Source of the DNA: Edolisoma coerulescens
Lineage: Eukaryota > Chordata > Aves > Passeriformes > Campephagidae
DNA length: 64,000 nucleotides
NCBI GenBank assembly: GCA_013397115.1
Contig: VWZW01004700.1
Location: 1,027,749-1,091,748, forward strand
Reading direction: 5' to 3'
This document shows positions 1-12,274 of this stretch, piece after piece. Position 1 is the stretch's first letter, and each line of letters opens with the position of its first letter. The notes below the pieces were generated by a model that was given only the letters and a program-made list of their open reading frames with translations, had not been told where the DNA came from and searched no databases. Both the position numbers and the translations under genes were made by a program.

Positions 1-659
1 GGCGGGCAGCCGCAGCCNGACGGGGGAAGCCGCCTGGATGCGTTAGGCAGTGCCAAGGGCTGCCCAGACAGGCTGTCGGGATCCTTTCCCGCAGGCTTTC
101 CCAACCCCGACGGGACGAAGCCCTGGGCCGCCTGGTCTGACCTAATGGCTGGATGTGCCCAGAGCCAGCGGCTGAACCTAAGACCTCCCGGGCCCTCTTC
201 CCCGCAGAATTACCCGGCGATCCTGTGACACCGGACCACAAACCCCCTTTCCAGTCTGAGCTGTACCACCGCCCTGGCTGAGCGCTGCTGGCCCGCACGG
301 CTGGAGCTGTGCTGGCAGGTGGTGTGGGTAGGGCTGGCTGGAAAACCCAGGCTTTGAGCTGTCTGAGGATCCAGAACCTTCCTGTTCCGTGTGAGGATGG
401 GGACTGACCTACCCATGCTCGTACCAGCTAGAGGGGAAAGGTGGGAGACACTCCAGGACACAGGGCCAGGGGACTCGGTCTCCCATACACATATGAACAT
501 TCCCATTAAAAGTTTCAATTTCAACAAATTACTGCAATTTTCCCATAACAAACACCTGAACAACAAGATCCCAGCTCGCTCTAGGTCCCAAAGTGCATGG
601 GCCTGGGATATCAGCACTGAGGGGAAGGATGAGGAGTGGACACCTCCTTCTCCAGCTGC

Positions 660-1160
660 CCTTGACCCCGAGGCGCTCGCACCCGCGGGCTCCACGCCGC
701 AGTCCCTGGCCCGAGGCGAGCTCCCCGGTACGGTTCCAAGGCCGGGCTCAAGGCCTGTGCCATCAGCAGGGCTGGTGACATGCCCCATTCTATTCCTGCA
801 GGACAGGGATTGGCCCCGCCAGCCACCGCACCCGGCGTCCCTGCCGCTACACCCCCTCCATGGGGCTGCACCGAGAGGCGCGACTGCGGCCGGGAGACGG
901 GGACGAGGTGGAAGGGCAGCCCTCAGCCCCCGGGGGGTTCATTCCCAGGCCGGGAGGTGTAACAGCGGCGGCACCGGCCACGCCGCTTGAAGGCTGCATC
1001 CCAAGCCCTGCGCTCCCCTGGGCTCAGGTTTCCTTTCTCCCCACCAGAGCCGCTGCCAGACCCAGCCCTGCCCGCGTGGCAGGCACGGGCTCCTGCAGAG
1101 CCGTCCGTCCGTCCGTCCGTGCTGCAGAGCCAGCGGCAGCTGGGCTTCACCTCCCTTAAC
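660..1160. promoter_or_regulatory. CpG-rich island near the left edge
   Basis: CpG-dense sequence with several GGCGGC and GCCGGG motifs, and a (GTCC)n run at about 1105-1121. The first 130 bases of the window are also CpG-rich. No exon of a known gene was recognised. It could be a promoter or a distal element of a gene further left. Confidence 0.4.
1105..1121. repeat. (GTCC)n microsatellite
   Basis: Four tandem GTCC units within the CpG-rich island. Confidence 0.7.
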
Positions 1161-4100
1161 CCCGCTAGCCGAAATCAGTTCAGCTGAAATTTTCCACTTG
1201 AGACACATGCGAGACCAGAATAGCTTTCCAGGATATTCTTTTTTTTTCCTCTGCTAGCTAGAGGAAGGCCAGGCAATGCTTTGCAATGTTTGCTTCTAAA
1301 ACACCCTCCAGATGGCTTTAGGAAGTCTCTACTGCATGGGCAGCCCCACAGGGAGAGCCACTCAGGCTCCAGGGTGCCAGGCTGGGGCCACTGGCTCAGC
1401 TGCTGCTCCCCTGGCAGTCCCAGCCCTTCATCCCTTGGGACCATCGAGCCGAGTCCCATGGAGCCACAATTCATTTTCCAGCGGTGCTGCTGCAGCGGCT
1501 GCAGGGGCCATGTGGGATCCTGCAAGGGGCTGGACAAGGGGGAATGGCTGGGCTGCCCCAGGCTGGGGAAAGGCAGAAGAGGGATTCCCAGCTTCTGCTC
1601 AGGCCCCAAAGTAGTGTTTGTTTGGTGGCTTGTGAAAAAAAAAAACAATCCTCAAAGCAAAGCTGGTTTAGCTTAGCGTGTTTAGCGTGCTGTGCCTCTG
1701 CTTCTGCCAAATCCATTTTGCAATCTCCCTGGAGCAGGGGCTCTCCCATCGCCGGTGCTGCAGAAGGGCTGGAGCCCCTCTCCAGTGGCAGCAGGCAGCC
1801 CACAGCCCCAACCCCACTGCACCCAGGGCATGCACCCACCCACACCCACTCCATGGGCCACTGCTGCTCTGCTTGCATGGCTGGGGTGCAGCTGCTGTCC
1901 CCTGAGCCTAAGGGGTTGGAGGAAGCCACCTGCTTGGGCATTTCTGCAGGGTTCAGCCATCATCTCAAACCTCAAAGTTGGCAAGTCAAGGCAAGAGGAG
2001 TCACCCCCAGCCTGGCAATGAAATGGCAGGCACATAAAGCCCACAGGGGCCTTGCAGCCCACGGCTCACACATAGATCTGGCTCCAGACCTTGGTGCTCT
2101 GGACAACCTTCTGGTGCCACTCACCTGGCTGCAGGCAAGTACGGCTGCGGCTCCAGCCACCAGCTCTGCACAGCACACAAAGCTGCTCCTGGCCCAAGCA
2201 GTCACTGGCAACCACGGGGTAATCCCTCCAGCTCAGAGCAGGGAGTTTCTTTGACATCAAACCTATTAAACCAGCAGACTGGTTATGCTGGATGCAGCTT
2301 GAGCAGGATGAGTCCTGCCCCAGTGCAAAACTCTGGAGGACACCAGAATTAGAGAAGGTTTGAGGAGAGACCTCAGGTACCAAGTGCCCTGCCATGCACT
2401 CATGCAGGACTAAAGCACGCGGGAGGAGACGGTGGTGCAAGCCCCTGGTGCAGGAATGCAGACAGCCTGCACGCCATGCCAGGGCCGGCACTGAAGCTGC
2501 AGCCAAGCAGTGTGCCTGGCTGCCCAGGCACTGGCATCCTCCACACCCGCCAGCCAGAGCTGTGCACCTGCCAGGATAGGGCAAGAGACCACTCTGGATG
2601 TGACATGGCTAGCAGGGAGAGAGGGGATATGGTGCCACTGTCACACCTTGTCACAGCCCTCTGCAGTTCATTATGGCACCCTGCCCCCCAGCAGCACTTG
2701 GTTTCCCAGCAGCTGGTGCAGGCTCCCTGTGCCATGGACTGAGCCTGTCTGCCCAACATGCTGCTCTGGGCTTGGAGAGGCTGCAGCTGGGCTCGCTCCA
2801 CCAGCCTGTTTCCATATGGTCACGTTTTCTTTCTATCTGTGACCTTCTTTTGCCTTTCCAGTGACTACTAACAATCCCCCAAACTCAGACTGACGTTGTC
2901 CCTTCAAGCTTCTGGGGTTTGTCTCATACTGCAGCAATTTCACCTTCAAACATGTTGTCTTGCAAGCTTCTATTTACACACTGTGTGTGTTTTACACACA
3001 CACCATGCTGGGCTTTGGGACACTTCTGCACCATGTCCCCGTGATATTCAATAAACCAAAAGTTGTTTCTTTACCCAGTACAGTTCCCAGCTTCACACAT
3101 AAATGAGATCTTAGGTGATTTGTTTCATTTTTAATTCCAAATGAATGGTTGCAAGTCCCAGGAGCAGGGTTTCAGATAAGGCGCACAATGGAAAGGTGAA
3201 GCTGAGGACATGCACCATGACACACAGAGCATCGTGGTCTGGAATAAGCTGCACTCAAACCATCTGAAGGCCCTGACAGCTAGTCAGAAGGCATTATTTC
3301 AGCATTAAGTAGATTGCTAATTTTTTTCAAAGAAAATCAGTTTCCGCACTAGGCTCCCTTGCCCAGTTGAGCAAACTGATAAAAGCAAGAAGCAGAGCTG
3401 TAATGCTCCAGATGCAAGCACAGTGTTTGGCTTGGTACCTAGTCTGTAATTCACAGAGTGTCTGTGCTGTCTGCAAACGGCAGGATCGGATGAGCAGAGC
3501 CTATTAAATGACTGTAGCTTCTGTTGGATGTTTTAAAATCAGTGATTATGTCATTTCCCAACAGATTTCCAAAAGGTCCTTTTGTCATGGTTCACAGGCT
3601 GTCCTGTGCCCATGGAAAAACAGCAAAGGAGGAGGGTGACATGGCGGTATGCCTGACTTGCTGTTAAGGAAACTTTCCTGTCCATTTGGGAGCCACTCTG
3701 GGAGTCTCACTCATATCAGCCCAAACTTTAACTGCGGGGACCAAAACCCCTTCACAGTGGGCAGCTCCAGTGAGCTGACAGGTGGCTCACTTGACTCCAT
3801 ACACACACTACTCACACAGTCGCCATCCTAACCCTGGCTTTCCCACAGCAGGATCTCAAACGTCTGGTTCCTTCAAGTATTTTAATTGTGGAACAGCAAC
3901 ACCTTGAGGGGGTGCCTCTGGGGAGGGATCCCCAACAAAGAGATCCCTGAGCTTTTATACCCTCTCAGTCTATGCACCTGCTCTTCACATGCCTTGCATA
4001 CATCTCTTGGTCCAATGATGGTATTTGGTCTCGGGTCTTGCTGTTCATCAGGCCCTGTGCAGTCTCCATGTGACCGTCCACCCCCCAGCTGGGTTCCTGT

Positions 4101-5199
4101 GCAGGCAAAGGGTCGGTGTCCATTCATGGCTCGTTGCCTGCAAGCAACTTATCCCTGCCAAGGGCACGATGTGCAGCTTGCACTCCCAGCTACTGGCACT
4201 CGGTGTGTTCCCCAACATCCCTCAGGCCTCTCTGGAGCTGGCATGAGTTGTAGATGAGTAACCGAAGGATGATGGATGCAGCCACGAGCTGTCACTCCCT
4301 GCATGTGCTGTAGGTACTTTCAGCCCACAGCAGAGACTCCCACCCAGAGCAGAGAGGAGCTGCTGGACACTCCTCATGCCCCTGGCAGAACATGGGGCTG
4401 CAGGCACGGAGGGAGCAGGGTCCTGGGGAAGGGGCTGACGCCTCCAGCCTGCTCTGCGGCCACTCCTGTTCAACCAGGGTCAAACCAGAGTGTGTCTGCA
4501 AGTGTGCAAAGGGGGCACATCCTCAGCCTGGCAGAGGAAGCCCTGCAGAGGGGATGACACTCATGGCAGGGACCACAGACATCAGGGACAGCCACAGGCT
4601 CCCCTCCTGAGTGCCACCAGGGCCACGTGCCAGGCTACAATTAAAAAAACAAAAGGGAGTGCAGGAGAAGGTGCTGGTGCTCCATGTGAGTTCTCAGCTC
4701 TTTGGGTCGCAGGGACAGCTGCAGGGCATGTGGTCCTTCCAGGGCTTGGAGTCTTACCTGTCAGCTCGTGTTCTTGGAGCTGGAGAGGAAATGGGGGGGA
4801 AGCACCCTCGATAAACTTCTGGGGACAAGTGAGTATTTTCCTTAACAAAACACCTGCACCATTTCCAGCACTTGCAAGCAAAACAAAATCTGATGTCCAT
4901 GGCATTTCAACATGTACAGGTAAGGCAAAGTAATATTTAAAAATTGGTCTAAAACTATTGAGTTGCATCTTCTTTTGTGTGTGCCTAAAGCACAGACAGT
5001 CCCTTGCTCTCTCTGAGAATACGCAAATTCCCAAGTTCTGTTTATTTCATCATGTTACTCCCAAGGAAATCCTCTCCTTCGTGGGAGTGAAATAGGAAAA
5101 TGTTGCCCTAAACTAGCGTCAAACCCAACAGAGTGCCACCCAAAAGACTGGCAACGAGATACAGGTCACGTCTGGGTCTATTGCTTGCTCCAGCGCTCC

Positions 5200-5660
5200 G
5201 CAGTGCATCAGCTCATCTCCATCATCCAGGCAGCTCAGAAAGGCAACACTCACCCCGTGCAGCCTGGAAGGAACCGCGCTGGGTAGCCCTGCTAGCAGTG
5301 CAAGGAGCCTGGTGTCCACAGCCGCTTCCACTGCTCGCACCGGCCTCCCCCGAGGCGCGGGCCGGCGGCTTCCCTGCGCCGGGACGGACGGAACACCCTG
5401 CGGCTGCGGCTGCGGCTCCTCCGGGCTCCACGCAGCAGCGTGCCGGACACAGAGAGGGCGCAACAAGCACCAAGACAGGCTGTGCCTTCCTCTTCCTGGC
5501 CGGACAGAGCTGCCTGTGCAACACGAGAGCTTCCCGCTCGGCACGCCCGTAAACAGAGCGCCCGCAGCCTTTCAGCCACTGCGCTCTGTTGACAGACCTC
5601 GCTCCCCGCTCTTTCCCCTCCGCTGCAAACCAACACCTGCGTGCGCGGGAGCTGCACTTG
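5200..5660. promoter_or_regulatory. CpG-rich island
   Basis: CpG-rich sequence (GGCGCGGGCCGGCGG near 5355; a GGCTGC/GGCTCC run near 5400-5420) is sharply bounded by AT-rich DNA at 5760 and beyond. Open frames on both strands here reflect GC content; none resembles a known protein. A promoter of a non-coding transcript or an enhancer is possible. Confidence 0.4.
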
Positions 5661-8600
5661 GCAGGGCCGGATGGTGTTCTCCTGACACACATCTGAGGCC
5701 AGATACGTAACTGCGCTGCTGAGAGATTTAAGATGAGAAAACCTTTCCAGGACATTTAAGCTGTACAAATAATGATAATAAAAGGCCTTTATAGATGTGT
5801 AGGCTTAGTCCAGACAAACCCTTTGCTACTCTACTCAGTACAAAATATAAACAGACTGTGATTTAAGAGCTTCCTCAGTAAACAAAACAGCGAATGAGTA
5901 AAATAAACTAATAAGTCTAGAAAAACAAATGCTTCTTAAAATTCCACTTAAACACATTTTTATTTTATGGCAGCAAGAAAAGAGAACTTAGAAATTATTT
6001 TAACATGGAAAAGGTCTTACCCCAATGTACTAAGATAAGCAAAGAATTATGGCTAAGATTTTCAAATCTGCCTAAGGGATCCGAGTCTCCAACTAAAACA
6101 AAGTAAGCATCCAAATCCTTTAAGCAGCCTTGAAAATCCTCCTATCTGTGTGCACAGGTCCATGCATATAAAAGTATATAGAGTTGCATGAGTAAAAGGC
6201 CTAGCATATCTTTCACCAAAGCAACCATTTCAAGGCATTCTGTGTATATAAATACGTACAAATGAACTCTGGTGAGTTGCAGTATTTGAAAGAGTGCTCT
6301 GTTGGGTTGTCATATGATCTAATCAATATTCATTGTTTATTTAACAAGAGTAAATTTGACCCAAAAGTTTCTAAAGCCTCAAGCTCTTCCACACCCAGTG
6401 CCAGCAGGATTATTTAAGGACATTCACCCACGGTTGCCAAATAGCCCTCCAGTAACCAAACAGACCCACACACCACTTGAATTTGGGCTGGTCAGACACT
6501 GTGCTAATAATAGTCATCCCAAAGAGAGGAGAGGGGTCTGTGTATGCAGGGTCACTCATAGGTCTGCTCCTAAAAAAACATGTCTTTGCTGTATCATCTG
6601 TGTCATCCTAACTTGAATCCAAAAAGCTTCCTTCAGCATGGGTTGCTATGCTGTGTTTCTTTAATTTAGGAAATGCTTTCCAGAACATGGTTTTATTTCA
6701 CATACATGTACTTTAGTGTCTCAGCTTTGCCTTCCACAGGTGGGCTGACCAGGATGGTACAGCACTGATTTCTCTAGAAAAGCAACTCCTCCAGTTGCTC
6801 TTATATGAAATCTGAGCCTTTAATTCACTGAGCCTAAGGAAACAGACCCAAGCTGTGACAGGCTGATAATACGTGACAATGCAGCTCACATAGGACACAA
6901 AACACTGGGGTGGAGGAGAAGGAGGTGTCACGTCAGCTTTAGGAGTTCCCAGGACTTCACCACAAGCAGGAAATCTTGGGAACCTGAAGCCCAAGCAGCA
7001 GGCAAAGCTGTCTGGAGAATTGATATGGATGTTACATGTTCCAGATAAATTACAGCTTAGATTGTTCACTGTCTCATGAGACTGACCTGGATTTGACATT
7101 AACATCAAAGCTTCCTGACGACAAAGGAAGCCAAAGGGCTTCCACCCTCCTCCTTTTTTCTGTACTCATGTTCCAGCACCGGTCCCAGCCAGTGCTCACT
7201 GATTGTGAGCAGGACCCCTGAGAGTGGCATCCACCACCAGTGCATCCAGGTTCGTGCAGTTGAAGGCTGAACACACAAGCAGAATAAAAGTGTGGAGAAT
7301 GTGACCCACTTTATCTGACAAAGCCTTTTGCAGGCACAAGAACCCCTCGACCCTTACTTGCTGCTTTCTCTTCCACCCACACCCACGTTGATGCTGGAAA
7401 TGTCCTTTTTCGGGAGGGCTCTGAAGACAATTCCTGGTAAGTGCATGACCCTGACCGTGCAGAGTGGGATGTAACAGTTTTCTGGTAGTTAAAAGTGTTC
7501 TAGCTGCAAAACAAACACATGTACACACACAGACATTACAACATCAGTGGGTTTTTTACATCTGGTGCCATCAAATAAATGAAGATGGTCTACAGGACCA
7601 TCTTGAAAGCTTCTCAAAACTAACTAAGCCATCTTTAAACTAACCAAAGCATCTTCTTAGCTTCTTGAAACTAACAACTAGATGCAAGCTTTCTTCTGGG
7701 ACACATCTCTTTCCCATTCCCTTTTAGTCTTTGCTCTAAACATTTCACTGCACTGGCATCAACAGCTGCAGAATCACACCCTCTTTATTTCTGCCCAATA
7801 TCTGCATTTTCAGTCCCTAAACAAAGGGAGATGAAACAGTATTTTGCAAGAATCATTTTGTCCTTCCACTACTTCAAACCAGTAACTTTTCAACAGCACC
7901 TGTGAAAAAACTTCCTGAAGGTTCATGATGGAAATGAACACATCAGTCCATTTTCAGCCAATCCTCTTTGTGTAGAAATAGAGCTTACCTGCAAAACCCA
8001 CCTTAAGCTAACTCAGAAACAGGAAGATACTAGAAAAATGTTGAAAGAAAAAGCCCCTCACCATTTCAGAAAATCAACCATTTCTGGAAGTAGTGAGAAA
8101 TGAATGTCAATTCTCTCCTGGGAGAATGGTGCTAGTTACACACAGGCTGTCTCTTGATTTTTAAAATTATTTTTCAATACAAGATATACTTGTGAAAACT
8201 AAACTGAAAACCAAAGGGATCACAAAGCCTTTGACATCAGTCCTTCAGTTTCACCCAAAGAGACAGACCCAGGGGCCAAAGAAGAGATTCATAATGAGCA
8301 AGCATGTTCCTGAAAAACCTGGAGGAACAGAGCCCCTGTCCCTGAGCAGAGGAAACCTCCAAGAGACGGTGACAGTCAGCTGCCATGCTGTGCACCATGT
8401 CCAGGGGGAATGGGGGAAAATGGAGGCTTCTGGTACAGGATAAAAGCGACCAAGCTGTTCCTTGAGGCAACTGCTCTGTGAGAGCCTGGTTCACTACAGG
8501 GTCTGAAACTGTCCTCTATGTGCCCCATCTCAGTAGCCACACAGTACCTTCTTCTCCACTTCCTTTGTGCCCTTGCAAGACCCTCAGCCTTTTCACCTTC

Positions 8601-9655
8601 CCTAAATTTGAGTCCCCATCACAGTGCCTCCTCTCTCCCCTCAGTTTTTCCCCAGGTCTTTTGGCAGCAAAGGGTGGCGTGTGCTATGTTTGAGTTGCAG
8701 ATATGCATGTGAACACCTGCATGCCAACAGCCAGCAAACAGCCTGAACCCGCTCCCGCTGTCCCCCCACGAGACTCTGCTCTGCCCAGCTGATGGTTCTT
8801 GTGGGCACTCGTGGTGGGATCCACCTCACCCCACTGTGGCTGCTGCCCAGGCTTCCATTATTGTCAGGGAGATGGAGTAATCAGAGCTCAGAATGCAATT
8901 CACTCCACGTCAGTGAAAAACATAACATGCTTGAACCTGGTGGTTTATATTTATTAGCACTTCACTGACTATAAAAAGATCTATAAACCCAGATGCTTGT
9001 GTTATAAGCACCTAATCTTAGATGAACTCCACCCACAGCGACTCTGGGTACATTTATATACACTTTGCTGTTGAAACCCAAGAACAACCTTGGGCCCAGG
9101 GTCAAACAGGGCAAACTGGCTCCATTCCCTGCTGCTCAAAACAAGGATCCTTTGGAGTAGATGATTTGCACCTACAGAAAAGATGAAGGGGAGCATGTCA
9201 GGGCAGGGCGCACCTCCCCAGGCCTCCTTGGCTTCCCATGCCTGTGTACTCTCTGTGCTCAACAGCCTTCCATGGCTGTTTCGCAACAGACATGTGCCTA
9301 CACATTGACACCCTTCCAGACACTGACCTCGCCTGCCATCCCTTCTTCTCCTCGTGGAGAGGAGACTTTGGACCAGGGAACAGGAGCCACAGGCAGGCTC
9401 AGATTGATGAGGTTCTTCAGAAGGCTGCCTGCCAGCCTTTTAATGCCAGCACATCACTCACAGGCCCTGCAGAGTTGTGGGTACCATAACCAGCTGCATG
9501 GGCTCAGTCTGCACCACAGATCCAGTTGGACAAATGCATCCTATCTACTATAGACGAGACAGTGCCCTCTTCTAGAGAAGCTTCCATTAGGTCAGGATGC
9601 CACTTTGCATGTCACCTCAAACAAGGCCCACACTGTCCCCCTTCTTCTGACTGTG

Positions 9656-10258
9656 TGATGTGGTTTAACCTCAGCCGGCAACTAAAGACCATGTAGCTGT
9701 TTGCTCACTGCTCCCCCTGCCCCCTGGGATGAGGAAGAGAATCGGAAAAAAAAGGTAAAACCCATTAGTTGAGATAACAAGGGTTTAATAATTGAAATAA
9801 AGTAAAAGATAATAATAATAATAATGAAGTGTCATATATATGAATATAATGAAAAGGGAGGGAACAAAAAGAGCTATAAATAAACCCAAGAAAGACAAGT
9901 GATGCACAGTGCAACTGCTCACCACCCCTGTCCAATGCCCATCCCATTCCTGGGCAGCGACTGGCAGCTTCCAGACAATTCCCCACAGTTAATGTATGGA
10001 ACATGATGTTCTGTGGTATGGAATATCCCTTTGGCCAGTTTGGGTCAGCTGTCCTGCCTATGCTCCCTACTGCTTCTTGTGCAGCTTCTCACTGGCAGAG
10101 CACAGAAAGCTGAAAACCCCTTGATTTTCGGCAAGTCCTACTAGCAACAACTAAAACATCAGTGTGTTATCAACATTATTCTTCTCCTAAATCGAAAACA
10201 CAGGACTGTACCAGCTCCTGGGAAGAAAATTAACTCTATACCAGCCAAACCCAGGATA
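9656..10258 (+). mobile_element. Solo LTR, avian ERVL-like endogenous retrovirus, with 5-bp target duplication
   Basis: The 603-bp element starts TGATGTGGTTTAACC and ends GAAAATTAACTC...CCAGCCAAACCCAGGATA. It resembles the LTR family common in neoavian genomes whose copies begin with a GGTTTAACC motif and end with an AACTCTATACCAGCC motif. It is flanked by perfect CTGTG direct repeats (9651-9655 and 10259-10263), as expected of a 5-bp class III target duplication. It has no internal retroviral genes, so it is a solo LTR. An (AAT)n run lies inside. The family name is from memory of avian repeats and was not searched. Confidence 0.75.
9809..9825. repeat. (AAT)n microsatellite within the LTR
   Basis: About six tandem AAT units, within the A/T-rich middle of the solo LTR. 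Confidence 0.8.
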
Positions 10259-11385
10259 CTGTGGCTCCCACAGAGTGAATGTCTGTAGGACCAAGGATGA
10301 GCTGTGGGACAGAGGTGACTCTCCAACAGTGAGCTTTAAGACCAAAGTGCATATGTCCCATGGAGAACTGCAGGAATGAATTGCATGTCCCCAAAATTGA
10401 GCTGCAAGAGCAAAATGAGACACACACAGAGAATTCAGGGAGCAGCTGGATGCTGGCAGCCTGCTGCCATGCAGGGGGTTGGTATGTGGGGCACATTGCA
10501 TAACCTGCACAATCTCCAGCTACACCTGGGATCTGCAAAGACTGATGAAAATCTTTGGGCAAGTTTTTCTGGTCATGAGGGCAACCCCACTGACAGGGGT
10601 TCCCTCCCTGTGGTCTCTGACAAAGCCAACACATTGTGCATTTGGAGAATAAAGAGAGATCTATCTCCTTGCAGCCCCATATGCCAATCTGAGCTCACAG
10701 TGGAGATACTTGCATTGAGGAACACCAAAGCTGGCTTTCAGAAAGGCTCTTGTTTTAAAGATTTAAAGTAGAATTGCTTAATCCTTATATTGCTGCTAGG
10801 AGACAATGTGAGCAGCAAAGCTGTGGCTCTTATGATGTCTCTTTAAATGAAACACAAGGCCTTGATCTCCACAGGTCTCACAAGTGTGCCCCTTGCCCTT
10901 AGTTCCTGTGAAATCTTAAGAAAAATAAGGAAATCAATTACTAATAGCAAGGGGGTGGCTTAACAGCTTGTCAATGATGTGTTTTGTACTGTGATGCCAA
11001 AGGTGTGGTATGTGAGCCAGGAATTTGGCAAGAGATGGCAGCAGGACATGGGAGAACTCAAGGCCTGCTGACACATACAGAAGGAGTGTATCAGCTGCAG
11101 GGAGCCAAACTGGATGCAGTTTAGTCTGTATCAGATGTAGGACATGCTACCTACCTTTCTTCATTTTAATTTTCCTATCTAGAGATTGTTTGTTTGCTTG
11201 AGTATAAACTAAGAGGTATGCAGTGGGTTTGGGTATTAACATTAATAAATTAACACTGCAGGAGCTATTAACATCTCTATCTCCTTTGTCATATGGGGAT
11301 GAAACTAGTCAATAGTTCAAAAATAATTAAAGGTAAGTTTAAAGGAAAGAAGAACCTTAGATCCCATGAATTCTATCAAAATACA

Positions 11386-11945
11386 TGTCATGGGTTAAAC
11401 CCTGCCAGCAACTAAGCACCACACAGCCACTTGCTTATTTCCTGGCAGTGGGATGGGAAGAGAATCAGAAAAGTGAGAAAACTCAGGGACTGAGATAAAG
11501 ATAGTCTGGTAGGAACACAAGCAAAGCAAACCAATGAACTTGGAATTCATCCACCTCTCCCCATGAACAGCCAGGTGTTCAGCCATCCTCAGGAAAGCAG
11601 GGCTCCATCACATGGAATGGTGACTTGAGAAGACAAACACCATCACTCCAAACATCCTCCCCTTCCTCTTCTTTCCCCAGGTTTATATGCTGAGAATGAT
11701 GCCATATGGTGTGGGCTATCCCTCTGGTCAGCTGGGGTCAGCTATCCCAGCTCCTTGTGCTCCTCCAGCCTCCTCACTGGTGTGATGAGGTGAGAAGCAG
11801 AAAAGGCTTTGACTCTATATTAGTGCTGCTCAGCGATAATGAAAACATTCCTCTGTTATCAACACTATTTTCAGGACAAATCCCAAACATAGGCCCAAAC
11901 CTGCTACTACAAAGAAAATTAACTTAATTCCAGCCAATGCCAGCG
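11386..11945 (+). mobile_element. Second ERVL-like LTR, different subfamily
   Basis: It starts TGTCATGGGTTAAACC and runs through CAGGTGTTCAGCCATCC and GGTTTATATGCTGAGAATGATGCC to GAAAATTAACTTAATTCCAGCC. The ends and the GAAAATTAACT segment resemble the LTR at 9656-10258, but the middle is different, so this is a related but distinct subfamily. It is preceded by ATACA. No matching duplication follows directly; the nearest partner is ATACC after the next LTR fragment at 12270-12274. No retroviral coding sequence is present. Confidence 0.7.
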
Positions 11946-11951
11946 CCTTCT

Positions 11952-12269
11952 CCATCCCTTATTCCATACCATTTATGTCATGCTCAGGTCCCACACTATG
12001 TGGGGACCTGAGCATGACATTCTGTGGTACGGACTATCCCTGTGGCCAGTTTGGGTCAGCTGTACTGGCTGTGCTCCCTCCAGGCTTCTGTGCAGCTCCT
12101 CACTGGCAGAGCATGGGAAACTGAAAAGTCCTTGACTTAGGGGAAGCACTACTTTAGCAACAACTAAAACATCAGCATGTTATCAATGTTATTCTCAAAC
12201 TGAATCCATAACACAGCACTGTACCAGCTACTGGGAAGAAAATTAACTATACCAGCCAAAACCAGGACA
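11952..12269 (+). mobile_element. LTR 3' fragment with inverted start (fold-back)
   Basis: From about 12003 to 12269 the sequence closely matches the 3' half of the LTR at 9656-10258 (TGGCCAGTTTGGGTCAGCTGT, CAACTAAAACATCAGC, ACTATACCAGCC...CCAGGACA). Just before it, about 11952-11992 is a short inverted piece of the same LTR region (ATTCCATACCA is the reverse complement of TGGTATGGAAT). The fragment lies immediately downstream of another LTR, so this is a rearranged insertion. Confidence 0.6.
11975..12020. repeat. Perfect 18-bp inverted repeat at the LTR junction
   Basis: ATGTCATGCTCAGGTCCC (11975-11992) is the exact reverse complement of 12003-12020, separated by ten bases. This hairpin marks the switch between the inverted and direct LTR segments. 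Confidence 0.9.
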
Positions 12270-12274
12270 ATACC

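Larger units (their letters stand above)
1..9650. other. Intergenic DNA upstream of the LTR cluster
   Basis: Apart from the CpG-rich stretches at 660-1160 and 5200-5660, I see no exon with recognisable homology. From 5700 to 8200 the sequence is AT-rich. Frames up to 256 codons (1484-2254) lie in GC-rich DNA and look compositional. By synteny this is the KLF10 to AZIN1 interval. Confidence 0.55.

Noticed and set aside
1484..2254. 256-codon + strand frame
   Set aside because: It lies in GC-rich DNA with equally long frames on the other strand, and has no recognisable domain or splice context.
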